A stretch of DNA of 38,693 bases. Origin: Lentzea aerocolonigenes (GTDB lineage: Bacteria > Actinomycetota > Actinomycetes > Mycobacteriales > Pseudonocardiaceae). The DNA lies in assembly GCF_000955955.1 (NCBI RefSeq), contig NZ_JYJG01000244.1:1-38693 (forward strand), written 5' to 3'. Under the pieces are notes generated by a model. It had not been told where the DNA came from and did no database searches. It was given only the letters and a program-made list of their open reading frames with translations. Below, one piece after another: positions 1 to 10,565 of this stretch (position 1 is its first letter; each line of letters starts with the position of its first letter). The translations under genes and the position numbers were made by a program.

Positions 1-586
1 GGTCGCGCAGGTCCCGCAGCAGACCGAGGATCTCGGCCTGCACCGTCACGTCCAGCGCGGTGGTCGGCTCGTCGGCGATCAGCAGCGACGGCTCGTTCGC
101 CACCGCGATGGCGATCACCACGCGTTGCAGCTGACCACCGGACATCTCGTGCGGGAACGCCCTGAACCGCTCCTCGGGCAGTCCGACCAGCCGCAGCAGC
201 TCGAGCGCCCGTGCCTTCGCCGCGGAACGCGAGACCGAACGGTGCACCCGCACCGCCTCCACGATCTGGCTGCCGATCGTGAAGACCGGGTTGAGGGCGC
301 TCATGGGTTCCTGGAACACCATGCCGACCTCGTTGCCCCGCACCGAACGCAGCTCGGCCGGCGACAACGAGTACAGATCGCGCCCGGCCAGCAACGCCTT
401 TCCCGACACGGAAGCGCTCGCGGGAAGCAGGCCCAGCAACGACATCGCGGTCACGGTCTTGCCGGAACCCGACTCGCCGACGACGGCGAGGACCTCCCCG
501 GTGGCCAGCGAGAAGGAGACCTCGCTGACCACCGCGGAGGAACCGAACTCCACCGAGACGTTCTCGACGGACAGCAGGTCACTCAC
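1..586 (-). CDS. Oligopeptide/dipeptide ABC transporter ATP-binding protein (partial, DppD/OppD type)
   Basis: This is the ATPase that powers peptide import by the transporter encoded just upstream on the same strand. Reading leftward from GTG at 586, the protein shows Walker A (GESGSGKT), the Q-loop (FQEPMSALNP, typical of peptide transporters), the signature MSGGQLQR and Walker B (LLIADEPTTALD). The C-terminal part, including the usual Opp/Dpp extension, lies beyond the window edge, so the gene is incomplete only because of the cut. The GTG start overlaps the stop codon of the binding-protein gene by the GTGA arrangement, which implies translational coupling. DppD versus OppD cannot be decided from this fragment. 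Confidence 0.93.
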   Translation of the reverse strand, partial: MSDLLSVENVSVEFGSSAVVSEVSFSLATGEVLAVVGESGSGKTVTAMSLLGLLPASASVSGKALLAGRDLYSLSPAELRSVRGNEVGMVFQEPMSALNPVFTIGSQIVEAVRVHRSVSRSAAKARALELLRLVGLPEERFRAFPHEMSGGQLQRVVIAIAVANEPSLLIADEPTTALDVTVQAEILGLLRDLRD

Positions 587-2247
587 TTGGTGAGGCCCAG
601 CTGCAGGTAGTTCGGGTAGGCCGGGAAGTCGGCGATGAAGAAGTTGCCGACCTTCGAGCCGTGCAGGAACGAGTTGCGGGTGTAGATCAGCGGCACCACC
701 GGCGAGTCCTGCAGGATCCGCTTGTCGATCGCGGCCCACTTCCTGCCGGCCTCAACGGGGTCCACAGTGGACTGCGCTTCCCCGATCAGCTTGTCCACCT
801 CGGCGTTGGAGTACCGGGAGAGGTTGTAGCCGCCCCTGCCGATCTCCGACGAGGCGAAGAGCGGCTGGATGTTCGAGTTGGCGCTGGGGAAGTCCGGCTG
901 CCACGACGCCAGCGTGAGGTCGTATGCCGGGTTCTCCGCGAGGTTCGTCTCGGTCTCGTACGCGTCCGTCTCCAGCGACCGGATGGTGACCTTGATGTTC
1001 GCGCGGGCCAGCGCCGCTTGGATGGCCTCGGACTTGTCGGTGAGGTTGTTGGACTTGTTCAGCACCAGGGTGAGGTTGTCCAGGCCGTTCGGGAAACCGG
1101 CCTCGGCGAGCAGCTGCTTCGCCTTCTCCGGGTCCCCCTCGGGCTTCGTGGGGTAGAGGTCGAACTGCTCGCGGCCCTCGATGCCCTGCGTGATCAACGT
1201 GGAGGCGGTGTCCCCGGCGAGCGCGGCCGAACCGGCGGACGCGACCTGGTAGGCGGCCTTGTTCACCGCGTACTGGAACGCCTGGCGCACCTTGACGTTG
1301 TTCAGCGGCGCCTTCTGGGTGTTGAGGCCGAGGTACGCGACCGCGCCGGACTTCGACGTCACGAGCCGGGACTTGGCCGCGGCGTTGCCCTGCAGCTGCG
1401 CGAGCTGGGCGGGGGAGACGAACGACGCGCCGAACGCGAACTTGTCGTCACCGGAGTCGGCGGCGAGACGCTGCGAGACGACCGAGGCCTCCTGGCCGAG
1501 CTGGATGACGACCTCGTCCGGCAGGCCCGTGCGCACCTGGTCCTTGGCGGCCTCCCAGTGCGGGTTCCGGGAGAGCTTGACCTCGACGCCCTTCTGGTAG
1601 CTCGCGATCTGGTACGGGCCGGACGCGATGGCGTGCTCGGCGTAGTCCGCCTCGGCGCCCTTGCCCTTCGGCACCGGCGCGAACGCGGGCGTGGACGCGA
1701 TCCACGGCCAGTCGCCGTACGGGCGGGTCAGGGTGAAGACGATGGTCTTCTCGTCCGGGGTCTTGATGGAGTCGAGTTCCTTGCCCTCGAACGGTCCTTT
1801 GTAGTCACCGCCGCCGAGCAGGTCCTTGTGGTAGCCGAGACCGCCGCCGAACGCCGGCGCGAACGAGCGCTCGACGCCCCACTTCACGTCGGCGGACGTG
1901 ATCGGCGTGCCGTCGCTGAACTTCAGCCCGTCCTGCAGGGTGAACGTCCAGGTCCTGCCGCCGTCGGTGGTCTTGCCGGTGTCGGCGAGGTCGGGCACGA
2001 CCTTCGCGGGCTGGCCGACGGCGTTCTGCCAGCCGGTCAGCCTGCGGTGCACCAGGGCGAGCTGGGTGATCGCGAGGTTCTGCGACTTGGCAGGGTCGAA
2101 GTTGATCGAGCGCGACTCGGACAGGATGCGCAGCGTGCCGCCCTTCTCGGGCTTGGCGTCACCGGAGGCCTTCTGGTCGTTCGCCCCGCACGCGGAGACC
2201 CCCAGGGCCCCGAGCAGCACGACGGCAAGAAACTTCTTGCGGTACAA
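583..2247 (-). CDS. Extracellular solute-binding lipoprotein, family 5 (peptide transporter)
   Basis: A 554-residue lipoprotein that captures peptides or similar ligands outside the membrane and hands them to the two permeases. The N-terminus MYRKKFLAVV is a lipoprotein signal peptide ending in a lipobox with Cys20 (VSAC). The body has the SBP family 5 marks: the region after the lipobox with ILSESRSINFDPAKSQN, the segment FTLQDGLKFSDGTPITSADVKWGVER and a late region with KVRQAFQYAVNKAAY. I chose the TTG at 2247 because it is preceded by a strong GGGAGGAAA ribosome site and starts exactly at the signal peptide; the frame stays open far upstream through the permease gene, but that part is a shadow. 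Its stop overlaps the ATPase start. Confidence 0.93.
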   Translation of the reverse strand: MYRKKFLAVVLLGALGVSACGANDQKASGDAKPEKGGTLRILSESRSINFDPAKSQNLAITQLALVHRRLTGWQNAVGQPAKVVPDLADTGKTTDGGRTWTFTLQDGLKFSDGTPITSADVKWGVERSFAPAFGGGLGYHKDLLGGGDYKGPFEGKELDSIKTPDEKTIVFTLTRPYGDWPWIASTPAFAPVPKGKGAEADYAEHAIASGPYQIASYQKGVEVKLSRNPHWEAAKDQVRTGLPDEVVIQLGQEASVVSQRLAADSGDDKFAFGASFVSPAQLAQLQGNAAAKSRLVTSKSGAVAYLGLNTQKAPLNNVKVRQAFQYAVNKAAYQVASAGSAALAGDTASTLITQGIEGREQFDLYPTKPEGDPEKAKQLLAEAGFPNGLDNLTLVLNKSNNLTDKSEAIQAALARANIKVTIRSLETDAYETETNLAENPAYDLTLASWQPDFPSANSNIQPLFASSEIGRGGYNLSRYSNAEVDKLIGEAQSTVDPVEAGRKWAAIDKRILQDSPVVPLIYTRNSFLHGSKVGNFFIADFPAYPNYLQLGLTK

Positions 2248-2261
2248 CGGACTTTCCTCCC

Positions 2262-3257
2262 TCAGGTGAGCCGTGCTCGAGGATCGAGCAGGCCGTAGGA
2301 CAGGTCGACGACCGCGTTGGCGACGACAACGAGAAAACCGGCGAACAACGTGCAGCCGAGCAGTGTCGGCAGGTCGCGGGAGTGCACCGCGTCGATCAGC
2401 AGACCGCCCAGGCCCGGCAGGCTGAACACGCGCTCGGTGATCACCGCGCCACCGAGCAGCGACCCGAGCTCGATACCGGTCAGCGTCACGACGGGCAGCA
2501 GCACGTTGCGCAGCGCGTGTTTGCCGACGACCGTCCGCTCGGGCACGCCCTTGGCCCGCGCGGTGCGGATGAAGTCCTCGCTCATCGTCTCGAGCATTTG
2601 AGTGCGGGTGAGCTTGACGTAGAACGCGCCGTGCGCGAACGCCAGCACGAACCACGGCAGCACGAGCCCCCACGCCCACCGCACCGGATCCTCGGAGAGC
2701 TCGGTGTAGTTGCCGACCGGCACCACGTCGAGCTGGAACCCGAGCACGAGGATCCCGAGCAGTCCCACCAGGTACACCGGCGCGGACACCCCGATCACCG
2801 ACCCGGCCACCGCGGCGCGGTCGAACCAGGAGCCCTTGTGCAGCGCGGCGTACACACCCACGGCCACGCCCAGCACCACCCACAGCACCGCGGCGCCGAC
2901 GGCGAGCGAGACCGTGACCGGCAGGCGGCCGCCGATCAGCTCCAGCACGTCGGCGTTCTGCTGGAACGAGTAGCCGAAGCAGGGCGCGGTGCAGTGGATC
3001 GCGGTCGGCCCGGTGCCGAACGTCCGCCCGGTGAAGATCCCGCCGAGGAACGTGAGGAACTGCTGCCACCACGGCTCGTCGAAGCCCATGAACTCCCGTG
3101 CCAGCGCGAGGTTCTCCGGCGTGCACGGCTTGCCGCACGCCATCAGCGCCGGATCCGAGGGCACCAGGTAGAAGACGATGTACGTGCAGAACGCCACGAC
3201 GAGCAGCACGAGCACCGTGCCACCGAGCCGGGCGGCGGCGAACCTGAGCGTTCTCAC
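2262..3257 (-). CDS. ABC transporter permease, DppB/OppB type
   Basis: A 331-residue inner-membrane permease of a peptide transporter. It begins with a cytoplasmic/first membrane segment (FAAARLGGTVLVLLVVAFCTYIVFYLVP), has about six membrane spans, and carries the cytoplasmic coupling loop near residues 230-255 (DFIRTARAKGVPERTVVGKHALRNVLLPV), the EAA-like motif of DppB proteins. The extracytoplasmic loop after span 1 is long and contains four cysteines (ACGKPC, CTAPC), which could form disulfides; this is typical for actinobacterial members. GTG at 3257 overlaps the stop of the second permease (GTGA). The frame is open further upstream but the permease homology begins here. Confidence 0.92.
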   Translation of the reverse strand: MRTLRFAAARLGGTVLVLLVVAFCTYIVFYLVPSDPALMACGKPCTPENLALAREFMGFDEPWWQQFLTFLGGIFTGRTFGTGPTAIHCTAPCFGYSFQQNADVLELIGGRLPVTVSLAVGAAVLWVVLGVAVGVYAALHKGSWFDRAAVAGSVIGVSAPVYLVGLLGILVLGFQLDVVPVGNYTELSEDPVRWAWGLVLPWFVLAFAHGAFYVKLTRTQMLETMSEDFIRTARAKGVPERTVVGKHALRNVLLPVVTLTGIELGSLLGGAVITERVFSLPGLGGLLIDAVHSRDLPTLLGCTLFAGFLVVVANAVVDLSYGLLDPRARLT

Positions 3258-4261
3258 CGGCGCACCCCCGACTTCGGGTCGAGGGCGTCGCGCAGCCCGT
3301 CGCCCAGCGCGTTGAACCCCCAGGTGACCGCGAACAGCGCGAGACCGGGGAACAGCAGGAACGCGGGATCCACGGCGACCCAGTCGATCGCGGCGCTGAT
3401 CGACCGCCCCCAGCTGGGCGTGGGCGGCAGCACGCCGACGCCGAGGAACGACAGCGCGGCCTCCAGCCCGATCTTGCCGGGCACCGACAACGTTGCCATC
3501 ACCAGCACCGGGCCCCAGAGGTTCGGCAGCAGCTCGGTGCGGAACACCTGCCACGGCGACGCCCCGAGCGTGCGGGCGGCCTTCACGAAGTTGCGCTCCT
3601 TGAGGGTGAGCACCTGCGACCGCACGATCCGCGCGGTCGTCGGCCACCCGAAGAACCCGATCACGATGATCAGCAGCAGTGCCCGCGGGAAGTCGGCCGG
3701 CACGACCGCGCCGAGCGCGATCATGAACACCAGGTACGGGAAGCCCAGGAACACGTCGGCGCTCCAGGTGATCACCCGGTCCACCCAGCCGCCGAGGTAG
3801 CCCGCGGCCGCGCCGATCAGCACGCCCAGCCCGATCGACACCAGCGTGGCCGCGAGACCGATCAGGAACGACGTGCGCGCGCCGTGCACGACGATCGCGA
3901 ACAGGTCCCGGCCGGTGAGCGGCTCGACCCCGAACCAGTGCTCACCGCTCACGCCGCCGAACGACCCCGCAGGCAGCCCGTTCGCGGGATCGAGCGCGGT
4001 CGAGTCGTAGGTGTACGGGTCGTGGCCCTCGATGGCGGTGAGGACGTCCGCGAAGATCGCGACCAGGCCGATCACGACGACGGCGACGGTGCCGGCGAGC
4101 GCCCAGCGGTCGCGGGCGAGCACCGATCTGACCGCGGCGGGCACGGACCGCGCGACGGGAGATGACAACTTCGTGACCTGCTTCTTCGGGGCGATCTCGG
4201 GAGATGATCGCTGGCGCTGACACCGTAGGCCGACCAGGTGACATCGAGATGTCGTGTCCAC
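3254..4261 (-). CDS. ABC transporter permease, DppC/OppC type
   Basis: A 335-residue second permease and first gene of the four-gene peptide transporter operon. It has an N-terminal span (LAGTVAVVVIGLVAIFADVL), the DppC-type periplasmic loop ending in HWFGVEPLTGRDLF, and a coupling loop with FVKAARTLGASPWQVFRTELLPNL. The start is uncertain. GTG at 4261 gives a 31-residue N-terminal extension rich in polar residues; TTG at 4168 would give a 304-residue protein that begins close to the first membrane span, as is usual for the family, but it lacks a clear ribosome site. The promoter must lie in the short gap before the methyltransferase gene, where a 10-bp direct repeat sits. Confidence 0.88.
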   Translation of the reverse strand: MDTTSRCHLVGLRCQRQRSSPEIAPKKQVTKLSSPVARSVPAAVRSVLARDRWALAGTVAVVVIGLVAIFADVLTAIEGHDPYTYDSTALDPANGLPAGSFGGVSGEHWFGVEPLTGRDLFAIVVHGARTSFLIGLAATLVSIGLGVLIGAAAGYLGGWVDRVITWSADVFLGFPYLVFMIALGAVVPADFPRALLLIIVIGFFGWPTTARIVRSQVLTLKERNFVKAARTLGASPWQVFRTELLPNLWGPVLVMATLSVPGKIGLEAALSFLGVGVLPPTPSWGRSISAAIDWVAVDPAFLLFPGLALFAVTWGFNALGDGLRDALDPKSGVRR

Positions 4262-4273
4262 AAGGTGAGAATT

Positions 4274-4297
4274 CTTCAGTGCTATTACTTCAGTGCT
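4274..4297. repeat. 10-bp direct repeat in divergent promoter region
   Basis: The sequence CTTCAGTGCT occurs twice, at 4274-4283 and 4288-4297, with a 14-bp period. It lies in the 77-bp gap between the leftward peptide transporter operon and the rightward methyltransferase gene. A direct repeat at this place could be a regulator site or a promoter element for either side. No regulator gene is adjacent, so its owner is unknown. Confidence 0.5.
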
Positions 4298-4338
4298 GAC
4301 AGAAATTAGGTTGCACGAGGGTGGCAGGGTGGATCTTC

Positions 4339-5322
4339 ATGGGGAACGAGAACGACGTGAAGACGCTCCGGGAGATGGCCGGTCTGGTCACGCCGATGGC
4401 ATTGCGGGTCGCGGTGACACTGGGCCTGCCGGATCGTTTGAGGGCCGGCGGGGCCGCGGCCGTCGATCACCTCGCCGAGGAGCTCGGCGTCGACCCAGGA
4501 GCCCTCGAGCTGCTCCTCGGCCACCTCACCACCCTCGGCATCGTTGAACGGGTCGGTGACGGCTACCGGACCACCGGCTTCGGTGCGAACCTCTGCGCGG
4601 ACGCCGGCACCGGCCTGCACAACCTCCTCCATCAGGACACCGCGGCCGGGCGCGCCGATTTGGCCTTCGTCGATCTGCTGCACAGCGTCCGCACCGGCGA
4701 GCCCGCCTACCCGCTGCGCTACGGGCAGGGCTTCTGGGCCGATCTCGACGAGCAGCCGCACCTGCGCGAGGCGTTCGACCGGCAGATGACCTGGCGGATC
4801 CGCCAGCGGGTGCCGAAGTTCGTCGACGCGGTGGACTGGGCGCGGTTCGGGTTGATCGTGGACGTCGGAGGCGGGCCAGGCGACCTGCTCGCGGCCGTGC
4901 TCGCCGCGCACCCGGACGTCCGCGGCCACCTCGTCGACCTGGAGGTCGGTCCGGCCCGGCAGAACCTGGGCGACCGTGCCGAGGTGACGCAGGGCAGCTT
5001 CTTCGACCCGTTGCCCGCGGGCGGTGACGCCTACCTGCTGTTCGACATCCTGCACGACTGGGACGACGACAGCGCCGGTCGGATCCTGGGCCGCTGCGCC
5101 GAGGCCATGCCGGCAAGTGCAAGGCTGGTCGTGGTCGAAGGCATCCGAGGTGTGGGCGCCGCGACCGAGATGGATCTGATCATGCTGGTGCACTTCGGCG
5201 GACGTGAGCGGAGCGTCGAAGAGCTGACGAAGCTGGCAGAACCGCACGGATTGACGCTCGGAGGGGTAACAGAGGTTCCGGGTGACCACTCGGTGCTCGA
5301 ATTCCGCAAACATCCGATCTAA
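4339..5322 (+). CDS. SAM-dependent O-methyltransferase (family 2, winged-helix dimerisation domain)
   Basis: A 327-residue class I methyltransferase that probably methylates a small-molecule hydroxyl group with S-adenosylmethionine. Residues 1-90 form the dimerisation winged helix (LGLPDRLRAGGAAAVDHLAEELG, then LGIVERVGDGYRTT). The SAM site DVGGGPG is at about 175-181, and the family's catalytic region DILHDWDDD at about 236-244 contains the usual His before Asp-Trp. I chose ATG 4339, which has AGGGTGG at correct distance; an in-frame GTG at 4321 would add six residues. It sits alone between divergent and following genes, with a 36-bp gap to the glycosidase, so the two may be co-transcribed. 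The substrate cannot be told from sequence. Confidence 0.88.
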   Translation: MGNENDVKTLREMAGLVTPMALRVAVTLGLPDRLRAGGAAAVDHLAEELGVDPGALELLLGHLTTLGIVERVGDGYRTTGFGANLCADAGTGLHNLLHQDTAAGRADLAFVDLLHSVRTGEPAYPLRYGQGFWADLDEQPHLREAFDRQMTWRIRQRVPKFVDAVDWARFGLIVDVGGGPGDLLAAVLAAHPDVRGHLVDLEVGPARQNLGDRAEVTQGSFFDPLPAGGDAYLLFDILHDWDDDSAGRILGRCAEAMPASARLVVVEGIRGVGAATEMDLIMLVHFGGRERSVEELTKLAEPHGLTLGGVTEVPGDHSVLEFRKHPI

Positions 5323-5358
5323 GGTGAGGACCGCCGCCGCACTGACGAAGGGACTCCC

Positions 5359-6693
5359 ATGCGTCGAGCAGCGGTCGTCGCGGCCCTGTTGATCCTCTTC
5401 ACCGGCACCCCCGCCCAGGCCGCGCCCGGCGTGGGCGTGCGGGTGGATCCCACCAGCAAGAGCAGCGTCGGCAAGGACTTCGCCGGCTTCAGCTACGAGA
5501 AGGACCGGGTCGGGGCGCGGATGTTCAACGCCCGCAACGCCGACCTGGTCCGGCTCTTCCGGCTGCTCGGCCCGAGCCTGCTGCGCATCGGCGGCAACCT
5601 GGTGGACATGACCACCTGGAACCCGTCCGGCACCGGCGGCAAGCCGACCGAGGTGACGGCTTCCGACATCCAGGAGCTCTCGCTGTTCGCGAAGGCCACC
5701 GGGTGGAAGATCGTCTACGGCATCAACCTCAAGACCAACACGCCGGAGGCCGCTGCCGACGAGGCGGCGGCTGCCACGCGGATCCTCGGCAGGGACCTGG
5801 TGGCGTTCGAGATCGGCAACGAGCCCAACGTCTACGTGAAGACGTGGCCGGAGTACGAGGCGCTGTTCGGCAAGTACGCCGACGCGATCAGGGCGAAGGT
5901 GCCGGGCGCGAAGTTCGACGGCCCCGGTCAGGCGAACAGCAGCTCGTGGGCAGAGGACTTCGCCCGCACGCAGAAGGACAGGGGTGCGAGCATCCTGTCC
6001 ACGCACGTCTACATCGCGAAGAACACCGAGGCGAACATCCCCGGCATGCTGGCGTCCAACTCGTCGGGCCGGCTGCCGAACATCTCGGCCGCGATGGAGA
6101 AGGCCTGGTCCGCCAACGGGATCGTGCAGTGGCGCGTCACCGAGGCGAACAACTACTTCCACGGCGGCGCGGACGGCGTGAGCAACGTGCAGGCGGCGGC
6201 GTTGTGGTCGCTGGACTACATGTCGGGCGTCGCGGCGCGGCAGGGTTCGGGCATCAACTTCCACGGCGGCACGTCGACGCAGTTCCCGCTGCACTACTCG
6301 CCGATCCGCTACGACGGGCTCGATCCTGCTGGCGTGCAGGCGGTCTACTACGGCGAGCTGTTGTGGAAGCTGGCCGGGCCCGGTGCCTACCACTCCGCGA
6401 CCGTCTCCGGTGCCACTGACGTCACGGCGTGGGGCGTCGGCGACAACGTGTTCGTCAACAACAAGGGCACGAGCGCGATGACGACGACGATCACGTTGCC
6501 GAAGAAGGCTCACAGCGCCAAGGTCTACGTGCTGACCGCTCCCGCGCTGGACTCCAAGGAGATCACCATCGCGGGGTCGAAGGTCGGGAAGAACGCGAAG
6601 TTCACGCCACGGCCCAAGAACGCGAAGGTGACCGGCACGACGACCACGGTCGACGTGCCGGCCAGCAGCGCGGTCCTGGTCGTCACTCGCTGA
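5359..6693 (+). CDS. Secreted glycoside hydrolase, GH79-like (beta-glucuronidase/heparanase type)
   Basis: A 444-residue exported glycosidase. A Sec signal peptide (MRRAAVVAALLILFTGTPAQA, cut near residue 21) precedes a (beta/alpha)8 barrel. The segment LLRIGGNLVDMTTW and the acid/base motif EIGNEPNVY, with Glu155, are characteristic of clan GH-A enzymes; the likely nucleophile is Glu262 in VTEANNY. A C-terminal beta domain follows from about residue 350. The overall pattern (FAGFSYE near the start, RIGGN, GNEPNVY) is most like GH79, whose members remove glucuronic acid from glycans, but substrate is not proven. AAGGGA precedes the ATG. Its end overlaps the stop of the leftward flavoprotein gene by 11 bp. 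Confidence 0.8.
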   Translation: MRRAAVVAALLILFTGTPAQAAPGVGVRVDPTSKSSVGKDFAGFSYEKDRVGARMFNARNADLVRLFRLLGPSLLRIGGNLVDMTTWNPSGTGGKPTEVTASDIQELSLFAKATGWKIVYGINLKTNTPEAAADEAAAATRILGRDLVAFEIGNEPNVYVKTWPEYEALFGKYADAIRAKVPGAKFDGPGQANSSSWAEDFARTQKDRGASILSTHVYIAKNTEANIPGMLASNSSGRLPNISAAMEKAWSANGIVQWRVTEANNYFHGGADGVSNVQAAALWSLDYMSGVAARQGSGINFHGGTSTQFPLHYSPIRYDGLDPAGVQAVYYGELLWKLAGPGAYHSATVSGATDVTAWGVGDNVFVNNKGTSAMTTTITLPKKAHSAKVYVLTAPALDSKEITIAGSKVGKNAKFTPRPKNAKVTGTTTTVDVPASSAVLVVTR

Positions 6694-7461
6694 GTGCGGC
6701 GATCCGCTCCTGGGCCTCGGCGAGGTCGTCGGCGGTCGGCGCGTCGTCCTGGGTGAGGGCGCGGCGCCAGTAGCCGGAGAACTCGATGTCCTTTTTGGAC
6801 ACGCCGAGTCCGGCGAAGTGCCTCCGCAGTGCGCGCACCGCGGAGGCCTCGCCGCCCAGCCACACCCAGGTCGACGACGGCACGTCCTGGGCCGTCACCA
6901 CCGAGACCAGGTCCTCCCCGGCGCTGCGATGCACCCACCGCACGCCGGGGATGTCCTGTTCCTCGGCCGGATCTTCGATTTCCACGAACACCAGCCGCCT
7001 CTGCCCGGCGGGCAGCAGTTCCAGCAGTGAGGCGATCGCGGGCAAAGCCGTTTCGTCGCCCGCGAACACCAGCAGGCCGGCGTTTCCGAGCGGCCGGGCG
7101 TAGTCGGCGGACGGCCCGAATCGGCCGATGACGTCGCCCGGCTTGGCGTGAGCTGCCCATTTCGAGGCGGGACCGTGGTCGCCGTGCAACACGAAGTCCA
7201 CGGTCAGCACGCCGTCGACCAGCGAGCGGACGGTGAAGCCGCGCATCCACGGCCGTTCGGGCTCGGGCATGGCGAGGTAGGCCTGGTACCAGACGCCGAC
7301 GTCCTCGGAATCCGACACGAAGGCAGGCCCGTTCGGCTTGGGGAACAACAGTTTCAGCTGCTGGTCAGGCCAGCTCCCGACCTCAGCGAGGCCGTCGCCG
7401 GTGAACGTCATCCGGACCATGCGCGGAGTCAGCGGGACGACCGCGGTCACCGTCAGCAGGC

Positions 7462-7465
<4 letters not shown>
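6683..7465 (-). CDS. Siderophore-interacting protein, FAD/NAD(P)H ferric reductase family
   Basis: A 260-residue cytoplasmic flavoprotein of the ViuB/SIP family, which reduces iron bound to siderophores or transfers electrons from NAD(P)H. The N-terminal barrel carries the FAD motif RGFTVRS near residues 75-82 with HGDHGPASKWA downstream; the C-terminal part has GDETALPAI, WVWLGGEASAVRALRRHF and the terminal YWRRALTQDDAP, all family marks. The start ATG overlaps the stop of the UvrA-like gene (ATGA), so the two are coupled and share one promoter under the TetR operator. The pairing of an iron reductase with a drug-resistance-type ATPase is uncommon; the order may reflect defence against a redox-active or iron-binding compound, which is inference. 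Confidence 0.88.
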
Positions 7466-9717
<2,252 letters not shown>

Positions 9718-9735
9718 ACTTCCCCCTGTGATTCT

Positions 9736-9779
9736 TTATGCCGTAAAGTATCGGCCGACCAGGTTACTTTACGGCGTAA
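9736..9779. promoter_or_regulatory. Twin TetR-type operators in the divergent promoter
   Basis: Two 11-bp palindromes, TTATGCCGTAA at 9736-9746 and TTACGGCGTAA at 9769-9779, each fit TTACGnCGTAA (the second perfectly, the first with one mismatch). They also form a larger inverted repeat: 15-base arms at 9736-9750 and 9765-9779 match at 14 positions, around a 14-bp spacer. The region lies between the UvrA-like operon and the tetR gene, so each operator covers the promoter and 5' leader of one gene. The adjacent TetR protein is the obvious binder, repressing both itself and the operon. Confidence 0.8.
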
Positions 9780-9791
9780 GGAGTGGCAACT

Positions 9792-10565
9792 GTGGTCGTC
9801 TACGCAGGTCAGGGTGACCCGCGCCGGTCCATCGAGCTGCTCTGGCGCGGCTCTGTCGTCGAATCCCGTCCTGGCCCGAAGCCCGGTCTGAGCGTGGACG
9901 CGATCGTCGACGCGGGCATCGCGGTCGCCGACGAGCAGGGAATTGCGTTCTCGATGCGCGCGGTGGGGGAGCGCCTCGGCCGGACCGCGATGGCGCTCTA
10001 CACCTACGTGCCGGGCAAGAACGAGCTGGTCGACCTCATGTACGACCGCACGATGTCCGAGCTGCCCGGGGCGTATTCGTTGGACGACGGTTGGCGGCCT
10101 GCGGTGACTCAGTGGGCGCACGACATGTGGGAGTTCTACGGTCGTCACCCGTGGGTGCTGCAGGTGTCGCAGGCCCGTCCGGTGCTCGGCCCGCACGAGT
10201 TCGCGGTGATCGAGGCCCTGGCGGCGATCCTGGTCTCGACCGGCCTGCCGGGACGCCAGCTGCGCGGCATCGTCGGGGCGATCAACTACTTCGTGCGCGG
10301 CGCCGCCCAGACCATCACCGAAGCCCGTGCCGCCGGTGGCGCGACCGGTGAGGCGGACGAGGAGTGGTGGTACGCGCGGTCCGCCGTGCTGATGGAGCTC
10401 GAACCGGAGCTGGACAAGAAGTTCCCGATGCTGCACGTGCTGGAGAACGATCGAGAGCCCATCGATCCTTCGTTGCCGTACCTGGAGAACGACGCGTTGG
10501 AGAACTTCCGCAGTGGTCTGCTCGTCCTTTTGGACGGCATCGAGGCTGCTGTGGCAAAACCGTGA
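9792..10565 (+). CDS. TetR family repressor (TetR_C type)
   Basis: A 257-residue regulator. The N-terminal helix-turn-helix lies at about residues 30-75 (SVDAIVDAGIAVADEQG then MRAVGERLGRTAMALYTYVPGKNELVDLMYD), where RTAMALYTYV is the recognition helix pattern of tetracycline-repressor-like proteins. The rest is the helical ligand-binding and dimerisation domain. GTG 9792 is preferred: AAGGAG stands eight bases before it; an in-frame GTG at 9783 is too close to that site. It is transcribed away from the UvrA-like/SIP operon across the twin operators, so it very likely controls that operon in response to a compound that the operon handles. Confidence 0.9.
   Translation: MVVYAGQGDPRRSIELLWRGSVVESRPGPKPGLSVDAIVDAGIAVADEQGIAFSMRAVGERLGRTAMALYTYVPGKNELVDLMYDRTMSELPGAYSLDDGWRPAVTQWAHDMWEFYGRHPWVLQVSQARPVLGPHEFAVIEALAAILVSTGLPGRQLRGIVGAINYFVRGAAQTITEARAAGGATGEADEEWWYARSAVLMELEPELDKKFPMLHVLENDREPIDPSLPYLENDALENFRSGLLVLLDGIEAAVAKP

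Noticed and set aside
583..3138. Binding protein as one 851-residue fusion with an upstream part
   Set aside because: The upstream part is a different frame over the permease gene; a lipoprotein signal with its own ribosome site starts at 2247.
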